Shown here in pieces: positions 1 through 8,462 of a stretch of 64,000 nt of DNA. The notes under the pieces are model-generated. The model was given only the letters and a program-made list of their open reading frames with translations. It was not told where the DNA came from and did no database searches. The stretch covers positions 124,001 through 188,000 of the forward strand of contig CAYHQQ010000001.1 in the NCBI GenBank assembly GCA_964358855.1, written 5' to 3'. Position 1 is the stretch's first letter. Each line of letters begins with the position of its first letter. Source of the DNA: UBA2396 sp038042175 (GTDB lineage Bacteria > Planctomycetota > Phycisphaerae > Phycisphaerales > UBA1924). A program made the position numbers and the translations under genes.

Positions 1-651
1 CTCGAGCATGACCTTGATCTCGGACTTCTTCGTACGGATGTCGGTGACCTCGACCTTGAAGGTGTCGGGATCGCCGTCGCCGATCTCGTTGAACGCCGTC
101 GCCGAGGCATCGGGCAGGGTCCCCGTGCGGTTGTCGCCGCCCTTGTCGGGCCTCATGTTGCTGACGTTGAGCTCGGTGAGCGAGAGGTCGGCCTCGAAAG
201 GCTTGTCCTTGCTGCCGTGCACGAACCGCAGGGAGACCAGCGCCTGCGCCCGGACGAACTTGTGCTTGGCCTTGTCGCCCTTTTTGGCGGCCTTGGCGTC
301 CTTCTCGGGGACAAAGACGTCGTCGCCGGGCTGGAGGGGGCGCTTGAGGAACGGCTTGCCCTTGTTCTTTGGGTGATCGCGGAGCGCTTTGCAGTCTGGA
401 AATCCGGCCTGGATCGCGAGCTGGCAGAGCGTGTCGCCCTCCTTGACGTCGACCACCTCGCCCTCGGGCGTGTCCTCCAGACCCGGCAGGAAGAGCTCAT
501 CGCCGGGGAAGATCACGTTGGGGTCGGGTCGCTTGGCCTTGAAAGCGGTGTTCTCCTCGCTGTTGTAGATCTCCTGCCACGTCGCGAACCCGAACCGGGC
601 CGCGATCCCGCTGAGCGTGTCCCCCGAGACGATGGTGTACTTGCGCGACAT
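1..651 (-). CDS. LysM-domain protein of the T6SS spike region (3' end outside window)
   Basis: This is the first 217 residues of a protein that continues past the left edge. It starts at an ATG complementary to 649-651 and stays open to base 1. Residues about 4-52 form a clear LysM module (YTIVSGDTLSGIA at the start, FPGDELFLP at the end). Residues about 64-112 form a second, weaker LysM-like module (VKEGDTLCQLA, LQPGDDVFVP). Behind it is a Lys-rich stretch and a beta-rich region of unknown type. LysM modules bind peptidoglycan, and LysM proteins also occur beside phage-type spikes and contractile-injection baseplates. Its place as the last visible gene after vgrG suggests a spike-associated or cell-wall-binding role, which is an inference. 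No signal peptide is seen. Confidence 0.75.
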   Translation of the reverse strand, partial: MSRKYTIVSGDTLSGIAARFGFATWQEIYNSEENTAFKAKRPDPNVIFPGDELFLPGLEDTPEGEVVDVKEGDTLCQLAIQAGFPDCKALRDHPKNKGKPFLKRPLQPGDDVFVPEKDAKAAKKGDKAKHKFVRAQALVSLRFVHGSKDKPFEADLSLTELNVSNMRPDKGGDNRTGTLPDASATAFNEIGDGDPDTFKVEVTDIRTKKSEIKVMLE

Positions 652-709
652 GATGCGGGTCCATTCCTTGTGTGAATCCCGCGGGCAGATGGGCCCGCGC
701 GGGGTTCCT

Positions 710-1111
710 CTACTTCTCTTTCAGGGCCGTCTGGTCCAGGTTGGGGAAGCTGATCTCGCACTGGCCGGGGTCGAAGCCCTCGATGCGAGCGTTGCCCTTC
801 TCGTCGGTCGTTCCCTCGGCGACGGACTTGTCGGGCAGGACGACCCTGTAGGGTTCGCCCGCGACGGGCTCGCCGTCCTCATCCTCGAGGTTGATCTCAA
901 CCCAGGACAGTTCCTTTTTTTCCTCTTCGGTGGCTTCGGCGGGCTTGAAGGGCGCGATTTTCTGCTCGCCGTAGCGTCCCTTCTTGCTCTTGGCCTGCTC
1001 GGCCTTGGTCTTGGCGACCTCGCCTGGATCGGCGCTGTCGGCCTCGTGGGGCTCCTTGGGCGCGATGGGCGCGATGATCGAACACGCTGTTCCGCTCTTT
1101 GGGCTTGCCAT
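710..1111 (-). CDS. Small VgrG-linked protein with carboxypeptidase-regulatory-like C-terminal fold
   Basis: This 133-residue protein begins 8 bases after the vgrG stop, with a TGAGGTG ribosome-binding site partly inside the vgrG stop, so the two are probably translated together. The N-terminal half is charged and Ala/Lys/Glu-rich, probably disordered. Residues about 70-130 carry a pattern seen at the ends of many VgrG, PAAR and Rhs-type proteins (GEPVAGEPYRVVLPD, EGTTDEKGNARIEG, FDPGQCEISFPNLD), which looks like a small beta-sandwich. It has no catalytic motif. It may be a spike accessory or adaptor that links cargo to VgrG. The domain is recognised from memory of the pattern, and the function is inferred. 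Confidence 0.7.
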   Translation of the reverse strand: MASPKSGTACSIIAPIAPKEPHEADSADPGEVAKTKAEQAKSKKGRYGEQKIAPFKPAEATEEEKKELSWVEINLEDEDGEPVAGEPYRVVLPDKSVAEGTTDEKGNARIEGFDPGQCEISFPNLDQTALKEK

Positions 1112-1119
1112 GGTGCACC

Positions 1120-3231
1120 TCAGTTGATCATCGTCATGCCGCCCTTGAGCGTCAGCATGCCATCACCCTTGACGGTCGTCATCGGGCTCTTCATCTCCGC
1201 GGTCGCCTTGCCCTCAATCTTGATAGCGGTTGCCGAGATCTCGCCCGACGCGGACGTGGTGATCTTGAACCCGCCCGTCGCGTCGATCTTGGTCTCGCCC
1301 TTGCTCTCGGAGGTGATGGCCGTCGAGGCGAGGTTGATGCCGCTGGCGTCCAGCGCGATCGTGGTCTTCCCGACGACCAGGGTGATGTTCTCCTCACCCT
1401 CGATCACGATCTCCTTGGCTTTGATGTAGTACTTCTTGGTCACCGAGCGGGAGGCGTTCTCCTCGAACTTCTCGGCGACATCCTTGAGCACGTTGACCGA
1501 GAGCGTCTTCTCGATCAGGACGGACTCCTTGCCCTTGACCGTCCGGTTCACGTCGCGTTCGATCGCCTCGACGAGGTCCCGTTTGATCGTGACGTGCCGA
1601 TCGTTCTCGATGGTCTCGATCTGATCGTTCTTGACGATCTGGTGGGTGTCGTGCCCGATCCACTGGATCACATCGTTGAGAATCCGCACGTCCATGTCCT
1701 TCTGGCCATGGAGAAAGATCTGCTCGCTGTCCTTCTTGTCCTCGAAGCGCAGCTCATTGAACCCCGCGCCCCCCTTGCTCGACGAGGTCTTGTACCCCGT
1801 CATGGTCTTGTTGGCCGGGAGGGCGTAGGGCGGCTTGTTCTCGCCGTTGTAGACGCGCCCGGTGATGATGGGCCTGTCGGGGTCGCCCTCGAGGAACTCG
1901 ACGATGACCTCCTCGCCGTGCCGGGGCGTGTGGAATTGTCCCCACCCCTTGCCGGCGATCACCTGCGAGACGCGGACCCAGCACGAGTCGTTCTCGTCGC
2001 CCTTGGCCTGGCGATCCCAGTGGAACTTCACCTTCACCCGCCCGTGCTCGTCGACGGTGATCTCCTCGCCGCTGGTGCCCACCACCAGGGCGGTCTGGGG
2101 CCCGGAGATGTTGGGCTTGGCGGTCGACCTGGCGGGCCTGAAGGGGATCGTCGATTCCACCGCGGTGAAGGAGCACTCGAAGGCGTCCTCCGGGCCGCCC
2201 GACGAGCCCCCGGACTGATAATCGTCGCCGCGCAGCCGGTACGTCGCGGAGGTGACGAGCCACTTCTTGCCCTTGACGTCGTCGCGGGGCATCTGGCCCT
2301 CGAGCTCAAAGACGTGCCCGCACGCGATGCCGCGGCAGTTGCCCGAGCCCCGCACGACCTCGTGGGCCGACTGGAGCTCCTCGATGCGCCGCTTGGCGTA
2401 CGAGTCACCTTCGGCCTTCTTCTCGTACTCGCCGGGATAGTCGAAGATCTCGCCGTCGGCCATGGCGTGCTTGCGTGTGATCTCGCCGTTGGCCAGGATT
2501 GTCGTGCTCGGGAGCAGGGGGTTGAAGTCCTGGAGCACGACCTTGGTCGGCGCCACCGTCTTGGTCATGACCCACGAGGAGATCCCTCGCGACTCATCGG
2601 AGCGCTTGGAACCCCCGCGATCGAATCGGACCTTCTCAAAGCCCGGAAAGGGCTTGTACGCGCCGGGGTTGTCGGCGAGCACCATCGTGTGGTTCTTGTC
2701 GGTGTGCTCGTAGAAGTACGCGACGCCCTCCTGCTCGAGCAGGCGGCTCACGAAGTTGAAGTCCGTCTCGCGATACTGGACCTGGTACTCACGCTTCTCG
2801 TACGTCGCCGTCAGGCCCTTCTCGAACTTGGCTCCCGAGTACTCGCCGAAGACCTCCTCGATGACGTCGATCGGGGTCTTCTTCTGAAAGATGCGGCAGT
2901 CGCTGCTTCGCGACAGGAACCAGAACCAGGGGACGATCGTCGCGCGGTAGAGAGCCAGGCCCGCCACCTCACCCTCCTGCGAGAACTGCGAGACGCACCC
3001 GTTGAAGAACCGATCCTTGCCGGTGCCCAGCGCAAGCCGGATCGCGACGGGATGCCCGACGATGTCGTCGAACTTGATCTTGGGGTCTTCGCTCAGAAGC
3101 TCGGCGTCGATGTGGAACGGGCGTCCCAGTTCCTCCCGGATGGTCATCGACCGGGCCAGAAGAACGTCCGTTCCAAGCGGCGTGTCGATGGCGAAGAACC
3201 GGTTGGCTTGTGTTCGAGTGCTTGTTGCCAT
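1120..3231 (-). CDS. vgrG: Type VI secretion tip protein VgrG (TssI)
   Basis: VgrG forms the trimeric puncturing spike at the tip of the Hcp tube, equivalent to the phage T4 gp27/gp5 complex. The protein is about 703 residues. The N-terminal gp27-like part includes GRPFHIDAELLSED and LLEQEGVAYFYEH. The OB-fold region includes DEHGRVKVKFHWD, SCWVRVSQ and GEEVIVEFLEGDPDRPIITG. A long beta-prism follows, ending in KGGMTMIN. There is no extra C-terminal effector domain, so cargo is probably carried non-covalently. I chose the ATG at 3231 (GGAG ribosome-binding site about 7 bases upstream) over a TTG at 3246. It is flanked upstream by two small unknown genes and downstream by a spike-linked protein and a LysM protein. 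Confidence 0.96.
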   Translation of the reverse strand: MATSTRTQANRFFAIDTPLGTDVLLARSMTIREELGRPFHIDAELLSEDPKIKFDDIVGHPVAIRLALGTGKDRFFNGCVSQFSQEGEVAGLALYRATIVPWFWFLSRSSDCRIFQKKTPIDVIEEVFGEYSGAKFEKGLTATYEKREYQVQYRETDFNFVSRLLEQEGVAYFYEHTDKNHTMVLADNPGAYKPFPGFEKVRFDRGGSKRSDESRGISSWVMTKTVAPTKVVLQDFNPLLPSTTILANGEITRKHAMADGEIFDYPGEYEKKAEGDSYAKRRIEELQSAHEVVRGSGNCRGIACGHVFELEGQMPRDDVKGKKWLVTSATYRLRGDDYQSGGSSGGPEDAFECSFTAVESTIPFRPARSTAKPNISGPQTALVVGTSGEEITVDEHGRVKVKFHWDRQAKGDENDSCWVRVSQVIAGKGWGQFHTPRHGEEVIVEFLEGDPDRPIITGRVYNGENKPPYALPANKTMTGYKTSSSKGGAGFNELRFEDKKDSEQIFLHGQKDMDVRILNDVIQWIGHDTHQIVKNDQIETIENDRHVTIKRDLVEAIERDVNRTVKGKESVLIEKTLSVNVLKDVAEKFEENASRSVTKKYYIKAKEIVIEGEENITLVVGKTTIALDASGINLASTAITSESKGETKIDATGGFKITTSASGEISATAIKIEGKATAEMKSPMTTVKGDGMLTLKGGMTMIN

Positions 3232-3479
3232 AGAAGTCTCCGCCAACTGCCTCGGGAAGACGCTCCCGAACCCGCCCGTTCAGTCTACCAGATACTTGCG
3301 CCGAGCCTTCCCGCACGCCAAGAAAGAGCCGGCCGCCCCAAGCGTGCGCTCTTTCCGGGGATCATCGAACCGGCCACCACCCGAATCGCCCGACCTGGGT
3401 CCGGGGCGTTCGGCTCGGACCCGAACGGCCTTTCGCCCCAGCCCGACGACGACACGCGACGCCGACCGGGCGCCTCCCC

Positions 3480-3836
3480 TCACCAGGAGAACCAGATTGC
3501 CTTCACGTCGTCCCAGATGCTCTGCCTGGTCTGGGCGTCGAGCGTGACCTTCAACGCCGCCTCGATCTTCTTGACCACGATCTCGGTACGCTCGTCGATC
3601 AGTATTCGCCCATAGATCGGGTCGTACCGTGCCGGATCGGGCGCGATGCACCCCGGCTCGAGCAACGGCCCCACGTACGGAATGAACCCGATCGCCGTGC
3701 CCAGCGCCGTGTCGCAGGCCCTCTCCAGCCGCTCGGCCTCGAAGATCTCCGCGGCCTGCTCCTCCTCGGCGTAAGCGCTCACGACGGCGTCCACCTGCAC
3801 GTTCGGATTGCCATTGTCGCCCGAATCGTCGCTCAT
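3480..3836 (-). CDS. Unknown 118-residue acidic protein, possible immunity partner
   Basis: This small acidic protein (first residues MSDDSGDNGN) starts three bases after the stop of the preceding gene, with a GGAGTGA ribosome-binding site overlapping that stop. It has one weakly hydrophobic stretch around residues 45-62 (TALGTAIGFIPYVGPLLEPG) that is Gly/Pro-rich and could be a membrane-active or loop segment. The C-terminus has EIVVKKIEAALKVTLDA and a final IWFSW. I recognise no family. Sitting in a tight pair between clpV and vgrG, where effector-immunity modules often lie, it could be the immunity protein of 3840-4343. The reverse assignment (this one as a membrane-acting effector) is also possible. 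Confidence 0.6.
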   Translation of the reverse strand: MSDDSGDNGNPNVQVDAVVSAYAEEEQAAEIFEAERLERACDTALGTAIGFIPYVGPLLEPGCIAPDPARYDPIYGRILIDERTEIVVKKIEAALKVTLDAQTRQSIWDDVKAIWFSW

Positions 3837-3839
3837 CGC

Positions 3840-4343
3840 TCACTCCAGGTACTTGAGAATGTCGCCGAGAGATTGCCCCAGGCTCCGAATCGGATAGGCG
3901 GTGATCGGCTTTCCGGTGATGTCGAGCACGAGACGCAGCACTGTGCAATTGTCCTGGCCGATCTTGCCGATCACACGCCCGAACTCACGTTCCAGCACGA
4001 TCACGGGCCGCCCGACCGCCATTCCGCCGATGGTCTCCCTCCCCAGATACTTGAGCGATGGCTTCAGGGCCGCCGATTGGATCAGCGTTTCCAGCGCTCG
4101 CTGGCTCCGCAAGGCCGCCTCGAAAATGGCGTGCGACGCCTTGCCCGCCTGCGGGCCAAAGTGCTCGGCCACGTGGACGAACGCGGCCTTCCAGTGCGGG
4201 CTCCCGGTGAGGACCTTGCCCGATATGCGGGTTCCGGCCTTTTTCAACGCCAATGCCGCGAACTTGGCGCCGACCTCCTCGGTGACACCCACGCTCAGCT
4301 TCCGCAGCAACCTTCTGGGAAGTCTCGCCATGGCTCGCCTCAC
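3840..4343 (-). CDS. Unknown basic protein between clpV and vgrG, candidate T6SS effector
   Basis: A GTG start at 4341-4343 overlaps the clpV stop (GTGA), giving 167 residues. An in-frame ATG at 4331 would give 163. The N-terminus is very basic (ARLPRRLLRKLS). The middle is helical and Ala-rich. The last about 60 residues contain a hydrophobic beta pattern, IVLEREFGRVIGK, then VLRLVLDITGKPITAYPI. A terminal strand ending in a T-A-Y-P-like motif is typical of BECR-fold RNase toxins found at the ends of polymorphic toxins. That likeness is visual and weak. Coupling to clpV upstream and to a small acidic gene 3 bases downstream supports an effector-immunity reading. Confidence 0.6.
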   Translation of the reverse strand: MRRAMARLPRRLLRKLSVGVTEEVGAKFAALALKKAGTRISGKVLTGSPHWKAAFVHVAEHFGPQAGKASHAIFEAALRSQRALETLIQSAALKPSLKYLGRETIGGMAVGRPVIVLEREFGRVIGKIGQDNCTVLRLVLDITGKPITAYPIRSLGQSLGDILKYLE

Positions 4344-7117
4344 TCAAACCCGTACACGAACTCGGACTCCTTGACCTCGATGATCATCTTCTTGATCGGC
4401 TTGCCCTCGATCATGCGGTTGAGAACTTCCCGGCTCATCGCGGGCAGCATCTTCTGAGTAAGGATCGCGTCGACCGCCCGTGCGCCGGATTCCACCTCCG
4501 TGCATCGCGCCGCGACCAGCTTGACCACCTCATCGCTGTAGACCAGCTCGGCCTTGTGGTTGGTCGCCACGCGCTTCTGGATCTTCTTGAGCTGCAGCTT
4601 GATGATCGCCGTGAGCATCTCGTCGTTGATCGGGAAGTATGGCACGACGACCAGTCGCCCCAGCAGGGCCGCGGGAAAGACCTTCAGCAGCGGCTCGCGA
4701 AGGGCCTTCTGCAGCCCGTCGACGCTGGGCATGAGCGTCGGGTCCTTGCACATGCTCATGATCAGCTCGCTGCCGGCGTTGGTCGTCAGGATGATGATCG
4801 TGTTCTTGAAGTCGATGTCTCGACCCTCGCCGTCCTCCATGTGACCCTTGTCGAAAACCTGGAAGAAAATCTCGTGCACGTCGGTGTGGGCCTTCTCCAC
4901 CTCGTCGAGGAGAACCACGCTGTAAGGTCTGCGCCGGACGGCCTCGGTGAGCACGCCGCCCTCGCCGTATCCGACGTAGCCGGGAGGCGCGCCCTTGAGG
5001 GTCGAGACAGTGTGGGCCTCCTGGAACTCGGACATGTTGATGGTGATGAGGTTGTCCTCGCCGCCGTAGAGCGTGTCAGCCAGGGCCAGGGCCGTCTCGG
5101 TCTTGCCGATGCCACTGGTGCCCGCGAGCATGAACACGCCGATGGGGCGGGTTGGATTGTTGAGCCCCGTGCGGCTGAGGCGGATCGTGTTGGCGATGGT
5201 CTCAAGCCCGTGGCTCTGGCCGATGACCCGTTCGCTGAGCGTGCTCGCAAGCTTCATCACCGATTCCATCTCGTCCTTGACCATCTTGCCCACGGGAACG
5301 CCCGTCCAGTCGGCGACAACCGCGGCGATCGCCTGGGCGTCGACGTTGGGAAGGATCAGGGGGTTCTCGCCCTGCAGGGACTTGAGCTCGCTCTGGTGCT
5401 TCCTGAGCTCCTCGATGTGCTTGAGGCGATCGCCCTCTGAGAGCGGCGCGGCCGCCTCGGACGGCTTGCCATCCGCTTTGGCGTCGCTCTTGGCTTCACC
5501 CTTGGCCTCACCCTTGGCCTCACCCTTGGCATCGGCGTTGGCGCCCTCGGGCTTGACGGCCCCGAGCTTGAGCTTGTTCTGGACCTCGATGATCTTCCCG
5601 ACCAGGCCCTTCTCCTGCTTCCACCGCTCCTCAAGGTTGCCCTTGCGGACCTTCTCGGTCTCCAGGAGCCCGGAGATCTCGGCCTTGCGCTCGCTGTGCT
5701 CGATACCGATGGTGCTCTCGCGATCGATAATGCCCAGTTCGACGTCGAGGCTGTCGATCTTCTTGAGGCAGTCATCGAGCTCGGCGGGCACTGCGTGCTG
5801 GCTCACCGCGACGCGGGCCGCCGCGGTGTCGATCAGGCTCACGCTCTTGTCGGGGAGCTGGCGCCCGGGGATGTACCGATAGCTGAGCTTGACCGACGAC
5901 TCGATCGCCTCGTCGAGGATGTGGACCTTGTGGTGCTTCTCGAACATCCCCGTGACGCCGCGCATCATCAGGATCGCCTTCTTCTCGTTGGGCTCGTCGA
6001 CCTTCACCGTCTGGAAGCGGCGGGTGAGGGCGGCGTCTTTCTCGAAGTACTTCTTGTACTCGGCCCAGGTCGTCGCGGCGATCGTCCGCAGCGTGCCGCG
6101 GGCCAGCGCCGGCTTGAGGAGGTTGGCCGCGTCGTTCTGACCGGCGGCGCCGCCGGCGCCGATGAGCGTGTGGGCCTCGTCGATGAACAGGATGATGGGC
6201 TTGGGCGACGACTGCACCTCGTCGATGACCTGCTTGAGGCGGTTCTCGAACTCGCCCTTCATGCTCGCCCCTGCCTGCAGGTCGCTCATGCGCAGCTCCC
6301 GCACCGAGACTTCCTTGAGCGCCGGCGGCACGTCGCCGCGGGCGATGCGCCCGGCAAAGCCCTCGACCACCGCGGTCTTGCCCACGCCCGGCTCGCCCAC
6401 GAGGATCGGGTTGTTCTGCCGCCGACGCATCAGGATGTCAACGCACTGGCGGATCTCGTCGTCGCGCCCCACAATCGGATCGATCTCGCCCTTTCGGGCG
6501 GCCTCGGTGAGGTCCTTGGTGAACTTGGCGAGGCCCTCCTGCTTGCCCATCGCGGCCGGAGCCATCGCCCCGCTCGCGTCGCCCGGGCCCGCCCCGGCGC
6601 CCGCGCCCATGCCCGTGCCGTCGCTGGGCGACATGCCCTGCTCGGGGCTGGCGGCGCAGATCTTGAGGTATTGGTCGGCGAGCTGCTCGGGCTTGACCTT
6701 CTCAAACTCCTTGCTGATGCCCAGGAGGATGTTCCGCAGGTTGCTGTTCTTGAGCATCGCGTAGATGACGTGCCCCGTGCGGACCTGGTACTCGCGGAAC
6801 ATGAGCGAGGAGTAGGTCCACGCCCGCTCGACCGACTCCTCGAGGTGGGAGGAAAGGTCCGAGATGCTCGTCGCGCCGCGCGGCAGCCGGTCCAGGGCGG
6901 CCTGCATGTCGGCGGCGAGCTTGCTGGGATTGAGCTCAAAGTGCCTGATGATGCGGTGGATGTCCGAGTCCTGGTTCTGGAACATCTGGTGCATCCAGTG
7001 GAGGACCTCCACGTACGGATTGCCCCGCAGCTTGCAGAAGACAGTCGCGCCTTCCAGGGCCTTGTACCCCAGGTTGTTGAGCTTGCCGAAGAGTGCTGTT
7101 CTGCTGATCTCGCCCAT
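4340..7117 (-). CDS. clpV: Type VI secretion ATPase ClpV (TssH)
   Basis: ClpV is a Clp/HSP100 double-ring AAA+ ATPase that disassembles the contracted TssB-TssC sheath for reuse. The protein is 925 residues. It has a helical N-domain (about 1-160), a Gly/Ala/Pro-rich linker (about 170-190), AAA1 with Walker A GEPGVGKT near 240 and Walker B LFIDEAHTL near 309, a coiled middle region, and AAA2 with Walker A GTSGIGKT near 667 and Walker B LLDEVEKAH near 737. An unusual feature is a low-complexity insert near residues 525-550 made of GEAK-type repeats, encoded by short tandem DNA repeats at about 5490-5535. It lies downstream of tssG after a 127-base gap and overlaps the next gene. Confidence 0.96.
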   Translation of the reverse strand: MGEISRTALFGKLNNLGYKALEGATVFCKLRGNPYVEVLHWMHQMFQNQDSDIHRIIRHFELNPSKLAADMQAALDRLPRGATSISDLSSHLEESVERAWTYSSLMFREYQVRTGHVIYAMLKNSNLRNILLGISKEFEKVKPEQLADQYLKICAASPEQGMSPSDGTGMGAGAGAGPGDASGAMAPAAMGKQEGLAKFTKDLTEAARKGEIDPIVGRDDEIRQCVDILMRRRQNNPILVGEPGVGKTAVVEGFAGRIARGDVPPALKEVSVRELRMSDLQAGASMKGEFENRLKQVIDEVQSSPKPIILFIDEAHTLIGAGGAAGQNDAANLLKPALARGTLRTIAATTWAEYKKYFEKDAALTRRFQTVKVDEPNEKKAILMMRGVTGMFEKHHKVHILDEAIESSVKLSYRYIPGRQLPDKSVSLIDTAAARVAVSQHAVPAELDDCLKKIDSLDVELGIIDRESTIGIEHSERKAEISGLLETEKVRKGNLEERWKQEKGLVGKIIEVQNKLKLGAVKPEGANADAKGEAKGEAKGEAKSDAKADGKPSEAAAPLSEGDRLKHIEELRKHQSELKSLQGENPLILPNVDAQAIAAVVADWTGVPVGKMVKDEMESVMKLASTLSERVIGQSHGLETIANTIRLSRTGLNNPTRPIGVFMLAGTSGIGKTETALALADTLYGGEDNLITINMSEFQEAHTVSTLKGAPPGYVGYGEGGVLTEAVRRRPYSVVLLDEVEKAHTDVHEIFFQVFDKGHMEDGEGRDIDFKNTIIILTTNAGSELIMSMCKDPTLMPSVDGLQKALREPLLKVFPAALLGRLVVVPYFPINDEMLTAIIKLQLKKIQKRVATNHKAELVYSDEVVKLVAARCTEVESGARAVDAILTQKMLPAMSREVLNRMIEGKPIKKMIIEVKESEFVYGFE

Positions 7118-7244
7118 GATGAGGTCCTTTGCGGCTGGTCGCCTTGTTCGTCCGTGTGGTTCGCCGGCGTCCTGCCGATTCCTTGCTCTCGTTGCGCCGC
7201 GTCGCGGCCCGTGTACAGATCCGATGACACCCGCGGCGGGGGGT

Positions 7245-8462
7245 CTAGTTGTGGAGGGTCACGTCGTCGGGATCCCGCCCCAGCGGCTTGGTGGAGATCC
7301 AGGTGGTCCAGCCCAGCCGCACGCCGCGCCCCAAGGCCGCCCTGGGGATCTCCGCCTGCTTGAGGGTGAGCTTGGCCTCCCAGGCAAGCTCCGGGCCTGC
7401 GTAGAGCTTGATCCACGCCGCGAGCTTCTCGTGCGCGGGGCCGCCCGGCAAAAGCCGCTCGTACTGGGTCAGGCCCATGGGCCCCAGCCTGAGACGGACG
7501 ACGCTCTGACAGTTCCAGACGCGTCCGCCGGAGATGGCGGTCTGCCCCAGGATCGCCGTCGACTTGTTGCCGAGCTTGGTGAGGTACTGGTCGGGCAGGT
7601 CGAACCACCGACCCACGAACTCTTCGATCGAGGATTGCACGCCGAAGTACTCGGCGATGACCGCGATGAGCCCCTCGGCGTTGCGTGTCTGGCCGACGAG
7701 CCGCCCCGAGTAGAAGAGCTTGGCGCGGTCGGGGAGCGCGTCGCGTCCGCGCAGGTGCTCCATGCCGATACCGATGAGGCTCGCGCAGTACCGCGCAAAG
7801 TCGTCCTGCGCCTCGGCGCTCTCGACTCCAGGGAGCGCCGAGCGGTCGTAGCTCACCGCGGGGCGGTTCATCGCCCAGGCCCGGTAGAACAGGCTGACCA
7901 TCCGGTGGTTGAAGATGTCCAGGAACCGGGCGAGCGTCGGATCGGCGTGGTGGATCTGCCTCGTGTACGCGTAGTCGGTCAGGTGCGCGGGCATCGGCCC
8001 CTGCGGACCCAGGAGCCCCATGAAGTTCACGAAAAATCGCGTGATTCCCGAGCGCGTCTTGACGCCGGCGATCGTTCGCGGGGCGAAGGCGAGCGAGGGT
8101 TCCTGCGAGAATCGAACGACGTCTTCCGAAGCGCGGACCGACTTGCCCAGCACGGGCCCGCTCCGCGCCGCCGCCCACAGCACCTCCAGGCGCCGGACCA
8201 GGTGGAAGAAGTCGAACTCGTGGGGCCTCTCGCCCGCCGCCGTCAAGAGGTCGAGCATCGCCAGCTCGGCGTCGGCCCGGACGTGCGATGGGTCCTTGGC
8301 GGTCCGCTCGCGTCCAGTGGACAGCTCCGACGCCAGGAGATCGGCGAGCGTGTCGCGCGGCGGAGCCACCGGAGAGGGGAGGGGAGCGGGCACACCGACC
8401 TCGCCGCCCGCTCGCCTCGCGGGGTTCACACCAGGGGGCGTTGTCCGAGCCTTGCCGGCCAT
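7245..8462 (-). CDS. tssG: Type VI secretion baseplate subunit TssG
   Basis: TssG (ImpH/VasB family) is a baseplate wedge component that binds TssF and TssE. The 405-residue protein has the family core FDFFHLVRRLEVLW near residue 83, RFFVNFMGLLGPQGPMP near 141 and DIFNHRMVSLFYRAW near 185. The first about 60 residues are a Pro/Ala-rich extension. The ATG at 8462 lies 37 bases inside the end of tssF, so translation is probably coupled. Length is near the upper end for the family because of that extension. Confidence 0.95.
   Translation of the reverse strand: MAGKARTTPPGVNPARRAGGEVGVPAPLPSPVAPPRDTLADLLASELSTGRERTAKDPSHVRADAELAMLDLLTAAGERPHEFDFFHLVRRLEVLWAAARSGPVLGKSVRASEDVVRFSQEPSLAFAPRTIAGVKTRSGITRFFVNFMGLLGPQGPMPAHLTDYAYTRQIHHADPTLARFLDIFNHRMVSLFYRAWAMNRPAVSYDRSALPGVESAEAQDDFARYCASLIGIGMEHLRGRDALPDRAKLFYSGRLVGQTRNAEGLIAVIAEYFGVQSSIEEFVGRWFDLPDQYLTKLGNKSTAILGQTAISGGRVWNCQSVVRLRLGPMGLTQYERLLPGGPAHEKLAAWIKLYAGPELAWEAKLTLKQAEIPRAALGRGVRLGWTTWISTKPLGRDPDDVTLHN

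Noticed and set aside
5490..5535. Tandem repeats within clpV as a separate mobile or regulatory element
   Set aside because: They stay in frame and encode a GEAK-type low-complexity insert in the ClpV middle region, so they are part of the gene.
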